From the NCBI GenBank assembly GCA_030272585.1, contig BSYQ01000002.1, positions 7,688,001 to 7,752,000 of the forward strand: a stretch of 64,000 nt of DNA. The letters are read 5' to 3'. Positions within the stretch are counted from its first letter, which is position 1. Each line of letters starts with the position of its first letter. Below, one piece after another: positions 22,530 to 33,566 of this stretch. A model generated the notes under the pieces. That model saw nothing but the letters and a program-made list of their open reading frames with translations. It ran no database searches and had not been told where the DNA came from. The stretch is from Bryopsis sp. KO-2023 (lineage: Eukaryota; Chlorophyta; Ulvophyceae; Bryopsidales; Bryopsidaceae). A program made the translations under genes and the position numbers.

Positions 22530-22730
22530 GGACAATCGAGTATTTTATTCAGGTGCGGAGTGTGATTCTGCCTTTCAGTGCCAATTAAGCAATTACCCGA
22601 TGCCTACACATCAATCCAGTGGACCCCTCATCATCTCCAGAACAAGGGGGGTCATTTTAAGCACACATGGAAATACTTCCATGACTGACATCCTCAAGGT
22701 TAGGTCCCAACACTCCTTTTAAGCAAAAAA
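22530..22730 (-). repeat. Dispersed repeat R3, copy b
   Basis: Reverse-strand relative of 46260-46460 and 17060-17260, with the shared TTTTATTCAGGTGC start and AATACTTCCATGACTGACAT segment. Together with R1 copy c it mirrors the R3-R1 order at 46.2-48.6 kb. Confidence 0.65.
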
Positions 22731-22885
22731 AAAACACAAAACACACTTTTCTTCAAACACCTCACCCGAGGTCCATCGTATTTCCAGCCAGCAAACAAGC
22801 CCCTCCACGAGCGGCTTGAGGGGGCGCAGGTCTGTCATACTGTGTCTTCAGGAAACAGTCGCACTCTAAGTCCAGAAACCCATGG

Positions 22886-23635
22886 ATGGCGTCGTCCCAA
22901 TCGCCTCAGAATGAAGTGGCTGAAAGCAATAGTGACATTCCGTCAGTAGAAATATTCGTGGGCGCTGGAGTCAGAACCCCCCAACGCATGCGTGGAAAAA
23001 AAAAGCCCACACCAGACCGACGCCATTCAACCCACTCAAAAATAGAATTCAGAAAAAAGGGGGGTCAATTGAAAGAAGAGGGAAAAGGCTCGTCACTCTT
23101 GCAGTCACTGCAGGAAATTTTGAGCTCGACCCCCTGTCTACTCGCCAGATCATTGACGCCGATCAATCCGACACCACCGTCGCAGTTCAAAAGAGGTGTG
23201 ATCGCAGCTCACCACCAACTTTTTCGGACGATCGAGTCCCTCTGCAGGAACCGTTTTTCATATCGGACTACCACACACAAGTGAGTTCGCTCAGCATCAG
23301 ATTTCTGCGGCTACGCTTTTTAAAACTTTATCAGAAAACCCAAACGACGGTAAAGGGCATGCCTGAGACTGCAGGCTTTGGCTCTGCGAAGTCGGAGGGT
23401 GGTTTTCGGAACGTTCTAGAAGAGGTTCTTTTTTGCTTCTATGATCGCCGAGTCTACGTTTTGGTCGTGGTGTTTTCGAAATGGGGAGGCCTCGTTTTGC
23501 TTCCGCTTGTGCCGGGCATCCCCACGTCTCTTTTTCGCATTGTACGCTCAGAAATGCGATAAGAGTCTCGCTCGTTTCACCACGTGATATTGTGATTCCA
23601 GGAAAAGGATCTTTTTTTTCAAGCGGGACGCCACC
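22886..23635 (+). promoter_or_regulatory. Upstream region of F-box gene B (left), conserved in the second copy
   Basis: This stretch matches the reverse complement of about 45405-46010, which is the upstream region of the second B gene, now cut off by the LTR element. Shared segments include the AAAAGAGG(T/A)GTGAT-like block and TCGGACGATCGAG near 23225. A 132-codon open frame (22886-23284) is only partly kept in the other copy, so I treat the region as promoter and 5' UTR rather than coding. Confidence 0.45.
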
Positions 23636-24679
23636 ATGAGCGATTATGTTCCGGTCGAATGGGACTTGCCCGGGGAGCTTCTGGTCGATATTCTTCGAAG
23701 GATTCCTGCTATATCGCTTGCGAGATGCTCTTGTGTGACCACAGCTTGGCGAGAAGTTACAAATCAGCAATCGTCCTTTAAAAGGAAAATCGATTTGGAG
23801 CGTGCATGGTTGCATGAACCGATAGAGCCCGTTATTCACAATGACGAAAATTATTTTCCTACATTTTGTTGTGCCAAGATGAAACATTTGATTGCCTTGC
23901 GTGGTTACGAAAGGTTGAAGGTGTTTGACTTCCATCGAAGAGAATTTGTTTTTGAATCTGAGGAGATTCACGATCTGATTGGTCTTTCTTTCATGGATGG
24001 GATGCTTGTGACCGGGGCTGAAAATGGGCACTTGAGTGGATGGGATATATCAACGTGGAGAAAGCTTTTCCACGTTCGAATTTTCGATTCAGCAATTTGG
24101 TCTATAGCCGACCTTGGCGACAACGTGGCCATTGGGGGTGAACTTGGGCGTCTTCAAATTTGGAAAAAAGGAGTGTGGGAGCTGGTTGGATCTCTTCAAG
24201 GTCATAGACGGGATGTGAATTGCCTCTTGCCCCAACCGCGCAACCTCTTGATCAGTGGGTCATGCGACGAGACTATACGAATATGGAACTTGGTTGATAA
24301 TGCTTGCGTTGGAGTGATTCGTGGACAAAAACTCGGAGTATCATCCATGAGTGTTTTTGATGGACTCATCTTTTGTGGAGGATATGATGGTAATATTTGC
24401 TCGTGGGAATGCGAAAGCGGTGAGCACGTGCAAACCTTTCGAGGTCACACCAATCGTGTGAACTCTGTCGTTGTCAAAGAAGGTCGGATGTTCACAGGGG
24501 CTGACGATGGTACGATAAAAATATGGGATGTTATAAAAGGCAAATGTGTGCGGACCCTAGATTGTTGGTACAATAGGGAGCAAGAAGCGATAGAAGGTAT
24601 ATGGGTTGATGATGAAAACTTGGTGGCCGTTGGTGGTCTTGGGGAGATTTTGGAGTGGGATTTTTCCAAGGGCCTGTGA
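23636..24679 (+). CDS. F-box/WD40 protein, subfamily B (left copy)
   Basis: An intronless gene of 347 residues. The start ATG sits in a near-ideal GCCACCATGA context. The F-box is at about residues 8-48: VEWDLPGELLVDILRRIPA, then ARCSCVTTAWREV. About six or seven WD40 blades follow, several well formed: SLQGHRRDVNCLLPQPRN to ETIRIWNL, NICSWECESG, TFRGHTNRVNSVVVKEGR to GTIKIWDV, and a final ILEWDF. The expected role is an SCF ubiquitin-ligase substrate receptor: the F-box binds SKP1 and the propeller binds the target. Its closest relative is the gene at 36291-37331, with which it shares the MSDYVPVEWDLP start and the LERAWLHEPIEP linker. The lack of introns, unlike its neighbours, suggests an origin by retroposition before the duplications, but that is inference. 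Confidence 0.93.
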   Translation: MSDYVPVEWDLPGELLVDILRRIPAISLARCSCVTTAWREVTNQQSSFKRKIDLERAWLHEPIEPVIHNDENYFPTFCCAKMKHLIALRGYERLKVFDFHRREFVFESEEIHDLIGLSFMDGMLVTGAENGHLSGWDISTWRKLFHVRIFDSAIWSIADLGDNVAIGGELGRLQIWKKGVWELVGSLQGHRRDVNCLLPQPRNLLISGSCDETIRIWNLVDNACVGVIRGQKLGVSSMSVFDGLIFCGGYDGNICSWECESGEHVQTFRGHTNRVNSVVVKEGRMFTGADDGTIKIWDVIKGKCVRTLDCWYNREQEAIEGIWVDDENLVAVGGLGEILEWDFSKGL

Positions 24680-25963
24680 GCATTCTCTTGTTTATTATGA
24701 TTTTTTTGCATCACCCGTTCATCTATTGAGAGGCGTAAGTTGAAAGAAGAGTGTCCTTTTTGGACGGTTTTAGCTTCTTATTGAACGGCTAAGTATCTCG
24801 TGTCTGCTTGATTTTTGTAATATTTCAAGCCTCCGTGATTTCAAGAAACTATCAAGTAATCGAGCTCCCCACTTCCAAATACTCCTCCCGATTAAGTTAT
24901 TATGTGCTTTTGTTGGCGCAATAAAGATTCAACCAACTTGACGAAAATGCGAATATGGGTGCGCATTGACGTTGCGGGGTGGCGGTTTTGTTTTGTTTGT
25001 TTTCCATCACACTATTTCCTTGTGTGGACTATATTGCAATAGACTTTGGTCTGGCATATGCACGTTTGTAACAGTTTTTTAGGTGAAGCGTTCCGTTGGA
25101 CCATCTCACGTCCGGTCATTTGCCTTACTCCAGTTGCCTCTCATTTTCACGGAAACACGGATAATCCGACGCCGTAGTCGGACCAGCAATTTGATCGTTG
25201 TCGGGTGACAATGCGCAGAGTTGTGCGGAAGTCGGATTTCCGACAACGACAACGGTACGGCAACGGCAACGGCAATTAACGGTGTCGTTGTTGCCGTGAA
25301 AACTGTGACCGTATCGTTGTCGCACAACGGTTTAACGGTCGTTAACGGTGTTTTAACGACTGTTGGTGACCGTTAATAACGATGACCAACGGCGACCGTT
25401 AACGGCGAATTCGATGTAAAGAGCTACTAAATTAGAATGGGTGTTTCGCTCGTTTCGCCGGTGTACAAAACCATGAAAGTCTTGAAAACGTAAACCAGAC
25501 CAAAGAAGAAGTTTTTCCGAGCACGACGCACTTTGTCGCGGACAAAACGAGCGAGGAACGAGGGAGATATTCCAGTTTCTGTATTTTTTACAGAAAAATT
25601 CGAGGAAATCTTGGCTTTTGCAATTTACGTCAGTCAGTTTGTTTGTTTGTTCGTATGTTGACGGTGCATCGAACGTCTGCTTATTGTGGGGCTCCGGATT
25701 TGGACACAAGGGCTGGGTTCTCTCGGAAAAATTAAACCTACAATGAGCACGAAAAACCACACTGACGACGAGAAAACAACGCAAAAAAAACTCACAACGA
25801 TACTAGGCGCTAATCAAAAAGATCAATCATCGTGCGATTGGCGTTGGTTGTATCGAACGCAATAAGGAGCTTTTCGCACTTTACCTTGTGAGAAGTGGAT
25901 GTTCTTGTTGATTTCCCAGCCAAGCTGGTTAGCGCCACCGGTCTGCAGGCAAGGTGTTTTTTT
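24680..25963. other. 3' side of F-box gene B and an AACGG-rich cluster
   Basis: The first 250 bases are probably the 3' UTR; an AATAAA lies near 24920. A dense cluster of AACGG/CCGTT motifs occupies about 25243-25410. A minus-strand open frame of 143 codons at 25353-25784 overlaps it and is unrecognised. Confidence 0.4.
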
Positions 25964-26745
25964 GGGATTCCTGACTTTGGCGATCCGCGGATCGTCTATT
26001 CAAACTCGATTTTTGACGAGGTTACTTTGACGATCTGCGGATCGCCAGGTGAAACTCGGGAAAAAATGAGTTGAGGTTGGCGATCCAGTGCTCTGTACAT
26101 CACATAAGGTCTCGTATTTGGGTGTTCAATGTTTTAAAGTCTCTGTCTTGGAACGATCTGTCTTTCTCAGTTGTTTTTTTTTTAACAGTCAATTGTTTGG
26201 GTGTGGGAAGGAGAGGAAGGTTTGTGGTATTTTTGGTTGTCCAATCTTGTACACACACACTCTCTCTCGCTGAAACACTTCCTCTTACCCCCTCTAGCGT
26301 TAGGGGACTATGTTATACAATGAATGTTGATAATGTTTTTTGTTTAACGTGAAATACTGTGGTTGAAGTTTCGTTGACATCGAATCGTTGACCTAAGAAC
26401 AAATGCCACGATCCTTCCTATCTTCCCCACAACTATCTCCCAACAAGGAAATATTTAAAAAAATTACGAAGAGGTTGACATATTGAATGGCCTAATGCGA
26501 CGCCTGACACAGAGTTCAGGGCAGCGGACCAAGTTCAGTTAGTTGTTTCCCGAGTTTCACTTGGCAATCCGTGGATCGTGAAAGTCACCTGACGAAATAT
26601 GGAATTTCACTTGGCGATTCACGGAACGCTAAAGTAACCTCACCAAAAGAGGACGTTCACTTGACGATCCGTGGATCGTCAAAGTAACCTCGTCAAAAAT
26701 CGAGTTTGAATAGACGATCCGCGGATCGCCAAAGTCAGGAATCCC
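25964..26745. mobile_element. Small inverted-repeat DNA transposon (MITE-like) with GATCCGCGGATC palindromes
   Basis: The two ends match over about 75 bases as inverted repeats: GGGATTCCTGACTTTGGCGA at the left and its complement at the right. Each end carries GATCCGCGGATC or diverged versions, three to five times in all, spaced by CACTT/AAGTAACCT linkers. The interior is about 500 bases without a convincing gene. No target-site duplication is evident. A solo end of the same family lies at about 18029-18050. The superfamily is not assigned. Confidence 0.8.
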
Positions 26746-28138
26746 GAGTCGCGCTCGGTTAGGCTCTTCTTGTATGTCTTGGTGCGGTACGTCAGGATTC
26801 TGTTTCTTCTCGGCATGCCTCTCGCGGTGTTTGTTGTGGCAGGTTCGCAGTTTGGGTCGACGACACGAAAAAAAACGGCTCCAAAAAGACGAAAGAAGGT
26901 TCGAAAGGTGTGTTTGCAGGTGTGACGGCAGGTCAGCCGCACCTGGAAGGCACCGTATTTACACGAAACTATAGCTTTCAAATAACGACGCTTGCATATC
27001 GAGCGAACGTTTTAACCACTCTATTGTAAAATAATCCTATCGGTTGCGGTGCTCGTTTGGCCATATGTTTTTTAACTATTGTTTCGGTGCAGCTGACAGG
27101 CGACGATTTTAAGAATTGGCGTGGAGAGGGACATTTTTCCCCTACCGCGAATCGGGTGCTGGAAAAACAAGGTATCAACGACTCGATAGTGACTCTTGGA
27201 ACTTGATGAGGTATGAAAACGCTTGAGTTGCCGTTTCTGACAAAGATGTTTTATCACCACCTCCAAGGAGACAATTTGGCCCCTCGTTTATTTTTTTTCT
27301 GTGGCAACAGGTAAGTCACGTGCATCAAAGTCTGTCCTTGTGCAGTACATGAATGCATGTCCGTCCGATTTCTGACGCTGTTTTCCATTTCATAGCTGTG
27401 GAGACCTGTGAATTTGGGTGGCAATAAGAACACAAATCTAGGCGAAAAATCTGTTTGCTTGGCAGATATTCAAAACGGTCCAGAGACGGCTGTGAGTAGA
27501 CGATATCAACCACAGGTTAGCGCTCCAAGAAGTTGAAAAGAACGCCCCACAGGGCGCTTGTCAAATCCCGATGGAGCCGCTCTCCTCCAAACGTGAGGGC
27601 TGCAAAGCATTGAATGTGAAAAAACCATCGTGTTTCGCAGGGGAGGATTGATGCCGCGATTGCTACGTGGCTTTTGACTGCAACTTCTACCCTTTTTTTT
27701 GCGTGCAAAAGGCGGCGTCCCGTGGTCGCATGAGAAGGAGGACCACTTTGAGTTTTATTGCAGATTTCAGCTTTGTTCGTTGGAAGAAAAGAAAAAACTC
27801 TACCCCATTTCTGTACCAGCTTTTTTTTGTACCTGTTCAGCATGGACTCCCCTGATGATCCACAGGGTCCCCAAGATGGAGCTTTTTTGTTGGTGTCATG
27901 ATGAAAACAAGATATTTTTTTTTGTTGGCTCGACCAAAAGTAGTATTTCTCAAAGATTACATAGTTTGGTTGATACGAGCCTACCCTGACGTTTTCCTCA
28001 GAATCCTCCTGTTGGAGTTGAGGAAAATAGCGATGTTGTGATCGCCCTAGCTGTTTTCCCGGGCTTTTTTTTCCATGCAGCCGTGGTTTTTCTTTCTTTT
28101 TCTCTGATAATCGGTAGCAGGTTCTGAGCTACCTTTGG
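26746..28138. other. Spacer with possible exons
   Basis: At 27092-27205 a possible plus-strand exon follows a TTCGGTGCAG acceptor and reads LTGDDFKNWRGEGHFSPTAN before a stop. Another open stretch lies at 27667-27989. Neither resembles a family I know and no gene could be assembled. Confidence 0.25.
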
Positions 28139-28289
28139 CACTACGAGAACAGCCAGGCTATACGATACGTTTTTTGTATCGTATACGGTACAATCTGTAT
28201 CGCACTCGACGCAAAGTATATCGTACGATACAAAACGTACCGTATAAACTGGGTCAACCGCACGTTTTTATACGATACGTTTTGTGTAT

Positions 28290-28475
28290 GGTATGAGAGC
28301 TGAAACGCAACGTACGATGTTTCTGAAGAAACAACGTATGTCGGTTGAAATGTATCGTACGATGTTTCTGGAAAAACAACGTATGTTGGCTAGACTGTAT
28401 CGTACGATGTTTTGAGAGAAATATCGCACATTGGCTGGAATGTAGCGTACGCTGTTTTGTGGGAAACGTCGATAT
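28290..28475. repeat. About four tandem units of about 45 bases
   Basis: Units follow the pattern TGTATCGTACGATGTTTCTG, then AAAACAACGTATGTTGGCT. Because the period is divisible by three, both strands read as 15-residue repeats, but this looks like a by-product and not a protein. It is the left subterminal array of the transposon. Confidence 0.8.
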
Positions 28476-28669
28476 CGCGATATCACTGTGCGATATCGCA
28501 GTGGGTGGAGTCATGTCGTACACTTTTTACATGGAAACATGTGATAATATCCAGATTCAATGATATCCAGGACTCGAACCTGGTTGGACTGCCACCTGGC
28601 ATATCATCTGTACAGTCTGGTTTTTTTTTCAAATACTCTGGAACTCACACGAAAAAAGATGCACTGCCC

Positions 28670-29986
28670 CCTAAGACTTCACATGCATTTGCCTGAGCCC
28701 AGTCAAGAAGTGCTGCCTTGTCTTGTGACTCCTCTTCAATTTTGATCGTTAGCTTTCTACATGCAGGCAGCATTGCCTCCCCGTATTCACTGGAAGTTGT
28801 GATGGCACAGATGGCTCTTGCTCTCCTCCAGTCCACTTCCTTAGAAGGGAACAGGGCAGGGTCTGGGAAAAAGCCAATACCATCCAACAACAACATGCTT
28901 AATAACATGCTTTACCTTGACCTCCAGAGTCCCTTCGACATCAGAGTTGCCGGATATCCACCTGAGAGCTATCCCCCCCACACGCACACACTGGCACAAA
29001 ATTGTTTGATCAACTGTTGCATTAGCCTCGCCACACCACTCAGCAAAATAGTGTCTCCACCACGGTGAGGATCCATAATGACGTTGACTGCCAAACAAAG
29101 AAAGGAAAATACAACTATAAGGTTCACAGGAAAAGGGCATATGCCGCCAACACAACCGACCCAGTTTTTGTTGCATTGTGTCAAGCACACGCCTTTCTCT
29201 GCCTCACTCCTTTTGTTTCGCAGATATCTGCGATGCCTGCTTCCCTTGTTTTCCCTTTTATCCAAACCTCAGCAAACCTCTCCTCGAATTCTTGACTACC
29301 CAACACCTTCACCCACCCACAAAAAAAAAGGATGCTCCTCATTCCTTGTGTCAGGGTGCTGATGGCTCAACATAATTCAAACAAGCAAATCAAAACGAAA
29401 AGATCACCCAGGAACTCTTAAACAACCCTTCCCAGATTTTGAACTATGCGGAAAACATCTGTGCACTGTGTAGATTTGCCTAATTGGGGCAGAAGTTTGG
29501 GAATCTCGAAATTAACTAATTCAGCAAGAATAAGCATCAATGCGATGGATCACTCTTTTGCAACAGAAGGAAAAACGAGAGGACGCCCCACCTTGCTGTC
29601 CAGCTTCCACAATACGGCGGACTATCCGAGTCACTGGGAAACAAAATATATTTCCTTCGCCAAGTCCTAACCTCCACTTCGCAAAAATCCTCTCTATCCA
29701 TCAGCAGCAAACTCATGAAAAGTACTGGGACAATCTGGCTTCCTTGCTCAGCTTGGTGGCCTACCTATACATCCAACAAGTTTTCGATCTCCTGGTGGAG
29801 TTTATCCCTAATTGAATTAATACAGTTACCAACCATCATAACCCCACAAAGGGCACTGGAGACAAAACAGTCATCACTTTTCAAAGCACAGCAATTATCG
29901 CCAACCCTGACCTGGGACCTGGGATTTCGCAGTTTCTTGACGAAACAAACCCAGCAAGGCAACCCATCAAGGCAACCCACCAGCAC
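28670..29986 (-). pseudogene. Unidentified gene fragments inside the CACTA-type element
   Basis: Several minus-strand stretches look coding: VRVGDNCCALKSDDCFVSSA (about 29770-29910), GEANATVDQTILCQCVRVGG then WISGNSDVEGTLEVK (about 28917-29060), and FPSKEVDWRRARAICAITTS then LTIKIEEESQDKAALLDWAQ (about 28680-28862). A good intron (GTAAAG to TTTTTCCCAG) separates the last two, but the frames do not join cleanly across it. I do not recognise the protein. It may be a captured and decayed host gene. Confidence 0.3.
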
Positions 29987-30435
29987 TGGGAAATTCGTAC
30001 AGGAGCGACTTAAACCGGGAAAGACAGAACACGGACGGGACCCTCGCGTCCCCTAGCTGTCACGTTTCGGCTCAGGGGACGTTTTTTTACTTCCCAACGT
30101 CAAACTTACAGAAAAAACAATGGAGACCCCAACCTGGAGAGGCGGTACCGCACAGCAAGGGTTGGCGAACTTCGGAAAGGACTTTCATTTTTCCTTTGCT
30201 ACCGCAGGCCCGTCATTCGTAGTTCACGTTTTTCGCTTGCCGCCCTGTTGGTTTCTCTCCCGCTTGGTTCATAGTCTCGACAGCAGCGGCAAGGAAAATG
30301 GTTCGGAAAATTACGGCGCAGCGATGTTACGATGAAAAATATAACATCAATCATTTCCCTCAATCATCACATCCACCACCACACCAGTGTTTCCTCGACG
30401 AGGAGTGTGGGGGAGACTGGGACGAGCGACACGAA

Positions 30436-30490
30436 AAGCGGTGGAGTTGGTCCACGATACTCAGAGGGTTCGACTCCCTCGCGCTTTCCT
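30436..30490 (+). other. tRNA-like remnant lacking an anticodon arm
   Basis: AAAGCGG at the 5' side nearly pairs with GCGCTTT at the 3' side. Between them lie a small D-arm-like hairpin (TGGA/TCCA) and a perfect T arm (GAGGGTTCGACTCCCTC) with box B. The whole is about 53 bases, too short for a normal tRNA. It lies within the CACTA-type element. Confidence 0.3.
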
Positions 30491-30877
30491 ATCTTCTCAG
30501 CACCCGGCCCCAAAAGACGATACGAATGGGTTGGGGATACCGCAGTGGGGTCTTTACCGCACTGTGCGTGACATTTACAAGAGGCGCGGTATCCCCCACT
30601 CAAAAAGATTGGCAAAGAAGGCAACGGCTCTGTGGCTTGGACACCTTGTGCGTGCGATGTTTTTTATCGTACGATACAGAATCAGCCGAAAACAAAGGAA
30701 TTTGTATCGTACGATAAGATATTTGTATCGCACCAACCGACTGTTCCCGTGGTTCATTTCGTACCATACAACTGCCGCTAGTTCTGTTTATCGTACGATA
30801 CATTCGGACCAAAAATCCCCAATCTGTATCGTACGATATAATATTTTGTATCGTATAGCCGGGTTGTTCTCGTAGTG

Positions 30878-31786
30878 AGATGGGTGGTGATTCCTGGTTG
30901 GAGCTGGTTGGAACATATATATACTGATGGGCTTACTCCAAGTATTTGCTTCCTCTTTTTTCGTTCAATTTCCCTCTAGACATTTTTGCTCTCAGCTGAG
31001 CTTCCTCTTCTAAAAAAGGAAAAGACCTTTTTTTTCCTTTGAAACTCCCTCACTCCCACTGACCACACTCATAACATCACCCAAGCTAGCCTAGCAACCC
31101 CAGACGAATCCTTTCTAGGAGCCAGGAATCCCTTTAAACTCGAGGGGGTCACTATCGCTGCACACTAGGGGCTCGTTTCAAGTCTAAATAAATGAGCTTT
31201 CATGCCAACCACCCACTACTAATTCTCCGCCCATTCCTTAACAATCCAGTCCACACATGTCATGACCTGCTTCAAGAAGAGTCTTGACAGCCACAAGACG
31301 GCCGTTTTTCGCAGGCATACCCAGAAAAATAAGGAGGTTCCGCATCAGCCCCCGGCAATTGCCATAAGAAAAACGAGCTGGGACATTCTGCGGCCTAAAC
31401 TGCCTCAAAACACTTTTATGAAAAGTCGCTCTCCATTTTCTTCTTCCCAAAAAAAAGCTGTGGAAAGTGGATGCAAAACATGAATCTTCAAAATACTGAG
31501 TTTAGTGTCCAAGGCCAAGAGGAAGTTCAGAGAAGAAAAACATCCCAAAAAGAAACGACCTATTCAAAAGAGGTGGTAGATTCCAGTGTAGCTTGAGTGT
31601 AGAGAAATTTTTTGTGCTGGCGCAGGAGCTATTCTCAATCGACTGATTATTGCAAAAAAAAAACCAACCCCTGGCTTGTGTGTTTAGTAAACCGTTGACT
31701 CTTCGAGCGGAACAAGCCGGGAGTCCAGAAACTCGTCTAGATTCTTATACTCTACCAGCAACAGCAGCTACAGTGATAGTAACCAT
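30878..31786. other. Spacer with an R4 fragment and an ankyrin-like exon
   Basis: Positions 30980-31075 are the reverse complement of the start of R4 (7195-7280). A minus-strand ankyrin-like piece lies near 31250-31330. The rest shows nothing recognisable. Confidence 0.4.
31255..31330 (-). pseudogene. Possible single ankyrin-repeat exon
   Basis: The minus strand reads PAKNGRLVAVKTLLEAG and then GTCATG, resembling the second half of an ankyrin repeat ending just before a donor. The same exon end (LLxAG followed by GT) occurs in the coiled-coil/ankyrin gene at 56-58 kb. No partner exons were found nearby, so it is likely a stray fragment. Confidence 0.35.
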
Positions 31787-31940
31787 GAGGACGGTGGTGT
31801 TCGCCAGTCTGTTCGCTGTTGGACTTTGTGCCAGGATGATTTCTGCTGCGAGAAAAAGGGCACACCAATGGAACAACCCCGTCGACACAGATACAGACTC
31901 TTCGTCGTCTGACGACGACAGGGAGAGTCAAAGCTCGGTG
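31787..31940 (+). CDS. First exon of a possible small secreted acidic protein
   Basis: An ATG opens MRTVVFASLFAVGLCARMIS, a plausible signal peptide, followed by AARKRAHQWNNPVDTDTDSS and an Asp/Ser-rich stretch. The exon could end at a GTGCGTTTGG donor. A Glu-rich stretch near 32055-32090 may be the next exon. The gene could not be completed. Another Cys/Tyr-rich short reading near 32523-32590 may belong to it. The family is unknown. Confidence 0.35.
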
Positions 31941-33464
31941 CGTTTGGGATGTGTCGCGTCGTTTTTTTGCGTTTCCCGGTCGAAATCTCTCTTTTTGAAG
32001 GTACACATATGAGCATTCCATGTTTGACGATATGCTTTATCGTTATGCTTTTGACAAGAGGAAGAGGGGGAGGAGGAGGACGATGTTGGCGGTTAGGCTT
32101 GCGGAGGACAGGGTTTTTTTTTGGGGGGGGGGTGGGGCGTGCTGAAGTGTTTCTGGATCCACACGTACGAGGTATGAGCTCCTACGAATGATGACAAGAA
32201 AATGACAAGAATGTTGATATCAGATTTCGGAACATATATGTGTTCATTTTGCACTCCAGCAAGTGTTCTGGAAATACATAAAACTGAATTGCTCCAAAAA
32301 TGAAAACAGTTCAAGCTTGTATTTCAGTGCTTTCCTTAATAATCGAAACTGACGAACTAGAACTTCTGGAAAGGGAAACAGATCCCCCTTAGCTATCAAA
32401 AAAAACAGCAAAGGAATTTGTTTTTCCACCTCCACTCTTGAATCTTGTCACCTGCCCCCTTGAAATTGCCTTTCAAAGATTAATATTCTTAGTGAAAGAA
32501 GTCTTTTTGAACCAGCAAAATGTGAGTCGTCAGGCTGACGACTACTACTCATGTCAGTGCTACTACCCATGCCAGCACTACCAAAAGTGACTTTAGTCGT
32601 CGTCATGTGTTTCTTCGAAGGGAAGAGGTTGAACAAGACCCCATCGTCGAAGCCCCTTCATCAGTGCGTTTGAAGTTTCTTGGAGTAGCGGAATGCGCCC
32701 TAAAAAGCACCCTGTTGCAAGGAAGTAGCGGTTGGTAGCGGAATGCTGCCAACTCAGCACTCTTTGGAGAGGAGTCGCTTTAGGTCGCGGACTCAGCACC
32801 CGGCAAGCTGGAATGCAGTTTGATGAAAGTGTTTTCGACAACGTGGTAAGCAAAGGTCCGCCGCTTTGTATGCATAAAATTACAGGCCAGCCGCCGCTGG
32901 CTTTTCCTTGTGCAATCATCTATTGAGTCCAACGCCCTCGCTGCAAAGAACAGGAAAAAGAGAAACATGTTCGTCGGGTATGATTTAACTGCAAATTTGT
33001 TTTCTTCACAGCTTGTGGAAGGTCTGGGCAGAAAAAGAAATGGTCGAGTGAAGAATGTGGAGGAACCCCCTCCCCCCCCAACAGAAAACCCTTGAAACTC
33101 TGGAGTATAAATGAATGAATGAATGAATCAATCAACGAATGAAACCTAGATGAATGTCTTTTTATAGATTCCTGTTTTGCCTTGTCAATTGAATTAGTGG
33201 ATTTTGAGATAGCGCTCTTGACATTGTGGGCAATCAGCCAGCGTAGGCGCCGAAATAGAAATGTTGACAATTGTAAATTAGTCCTGTTTTTCAAGAAACG
33301 ACCCTGAGATAAACTGTCTGAAACTTTCCCCTCCAGAAGTGAATGGTTTCGTTCCCAAAAGCGCTGTGCCCGGTATGTCTTGCGTTCTGTGAGTTGCAAT
33401 TGTATTATTTATGTAAATACAGGGCCCCACTCTGAAAAATACAAGTGTAGAACAGGGCGCGCAC
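31941..33464. other. No complete gene recognised
   Basis: Short open frames on both strands overlap heavily at 32593-32926. An (AATG)n-like microsatellite occurs at about 33111-33145. A 19-base interrupted palindrome (AGTCGTCAG/CTGACGACT) lies at 32525-32543. Nothing else is supported. Confidence 0.35.
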
Positions 33465-33566
33465 ACATACTTGCTTTCTTTTTGTTTAAAAGCCTAAACA
33501 AGTTATTATGTACACGTACATGTTTTTCTTCTTTTTCTTTTTTTCTGTTTTCTTCTTTTCTCTGTG

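Larger units (their letters stand above)
28139..30877. mobile_element. DNA transposon with CACTA-type ends
   Basis: The element is 2,739 bases. Its terminal inverted repeats of 30 bases match at 28 positions (28139-28168 and 30848-30877), starting CACTACGAGAAC. Inside each end lie arrays built on the palindrome TATCGTACGATA: four perfect copies at the right (30668-30840) and one perfect plus several near copies at the left (28163-28500). Ends starting CACTA with subterminal repeat arrays are the hallmark of the EnSpm/CACTA superfamily, where the transposase binds the arrays. No transposase is visible, so it is probably non-autonomous. The expected 3-base target duplication is not seen (flanks TGG and AGA), which weakens the superfamily call or implies a decayed insertion. 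Confidence 0.75.

Noticed and set aside
28290-28475. Regular units of about 45 bases that might suggest a CRISPR array
   Set aside because: Units are contiguous, diverged and lack spacers, and the genome is eukaryotic. They are the subterminal array of a DNA transposon.
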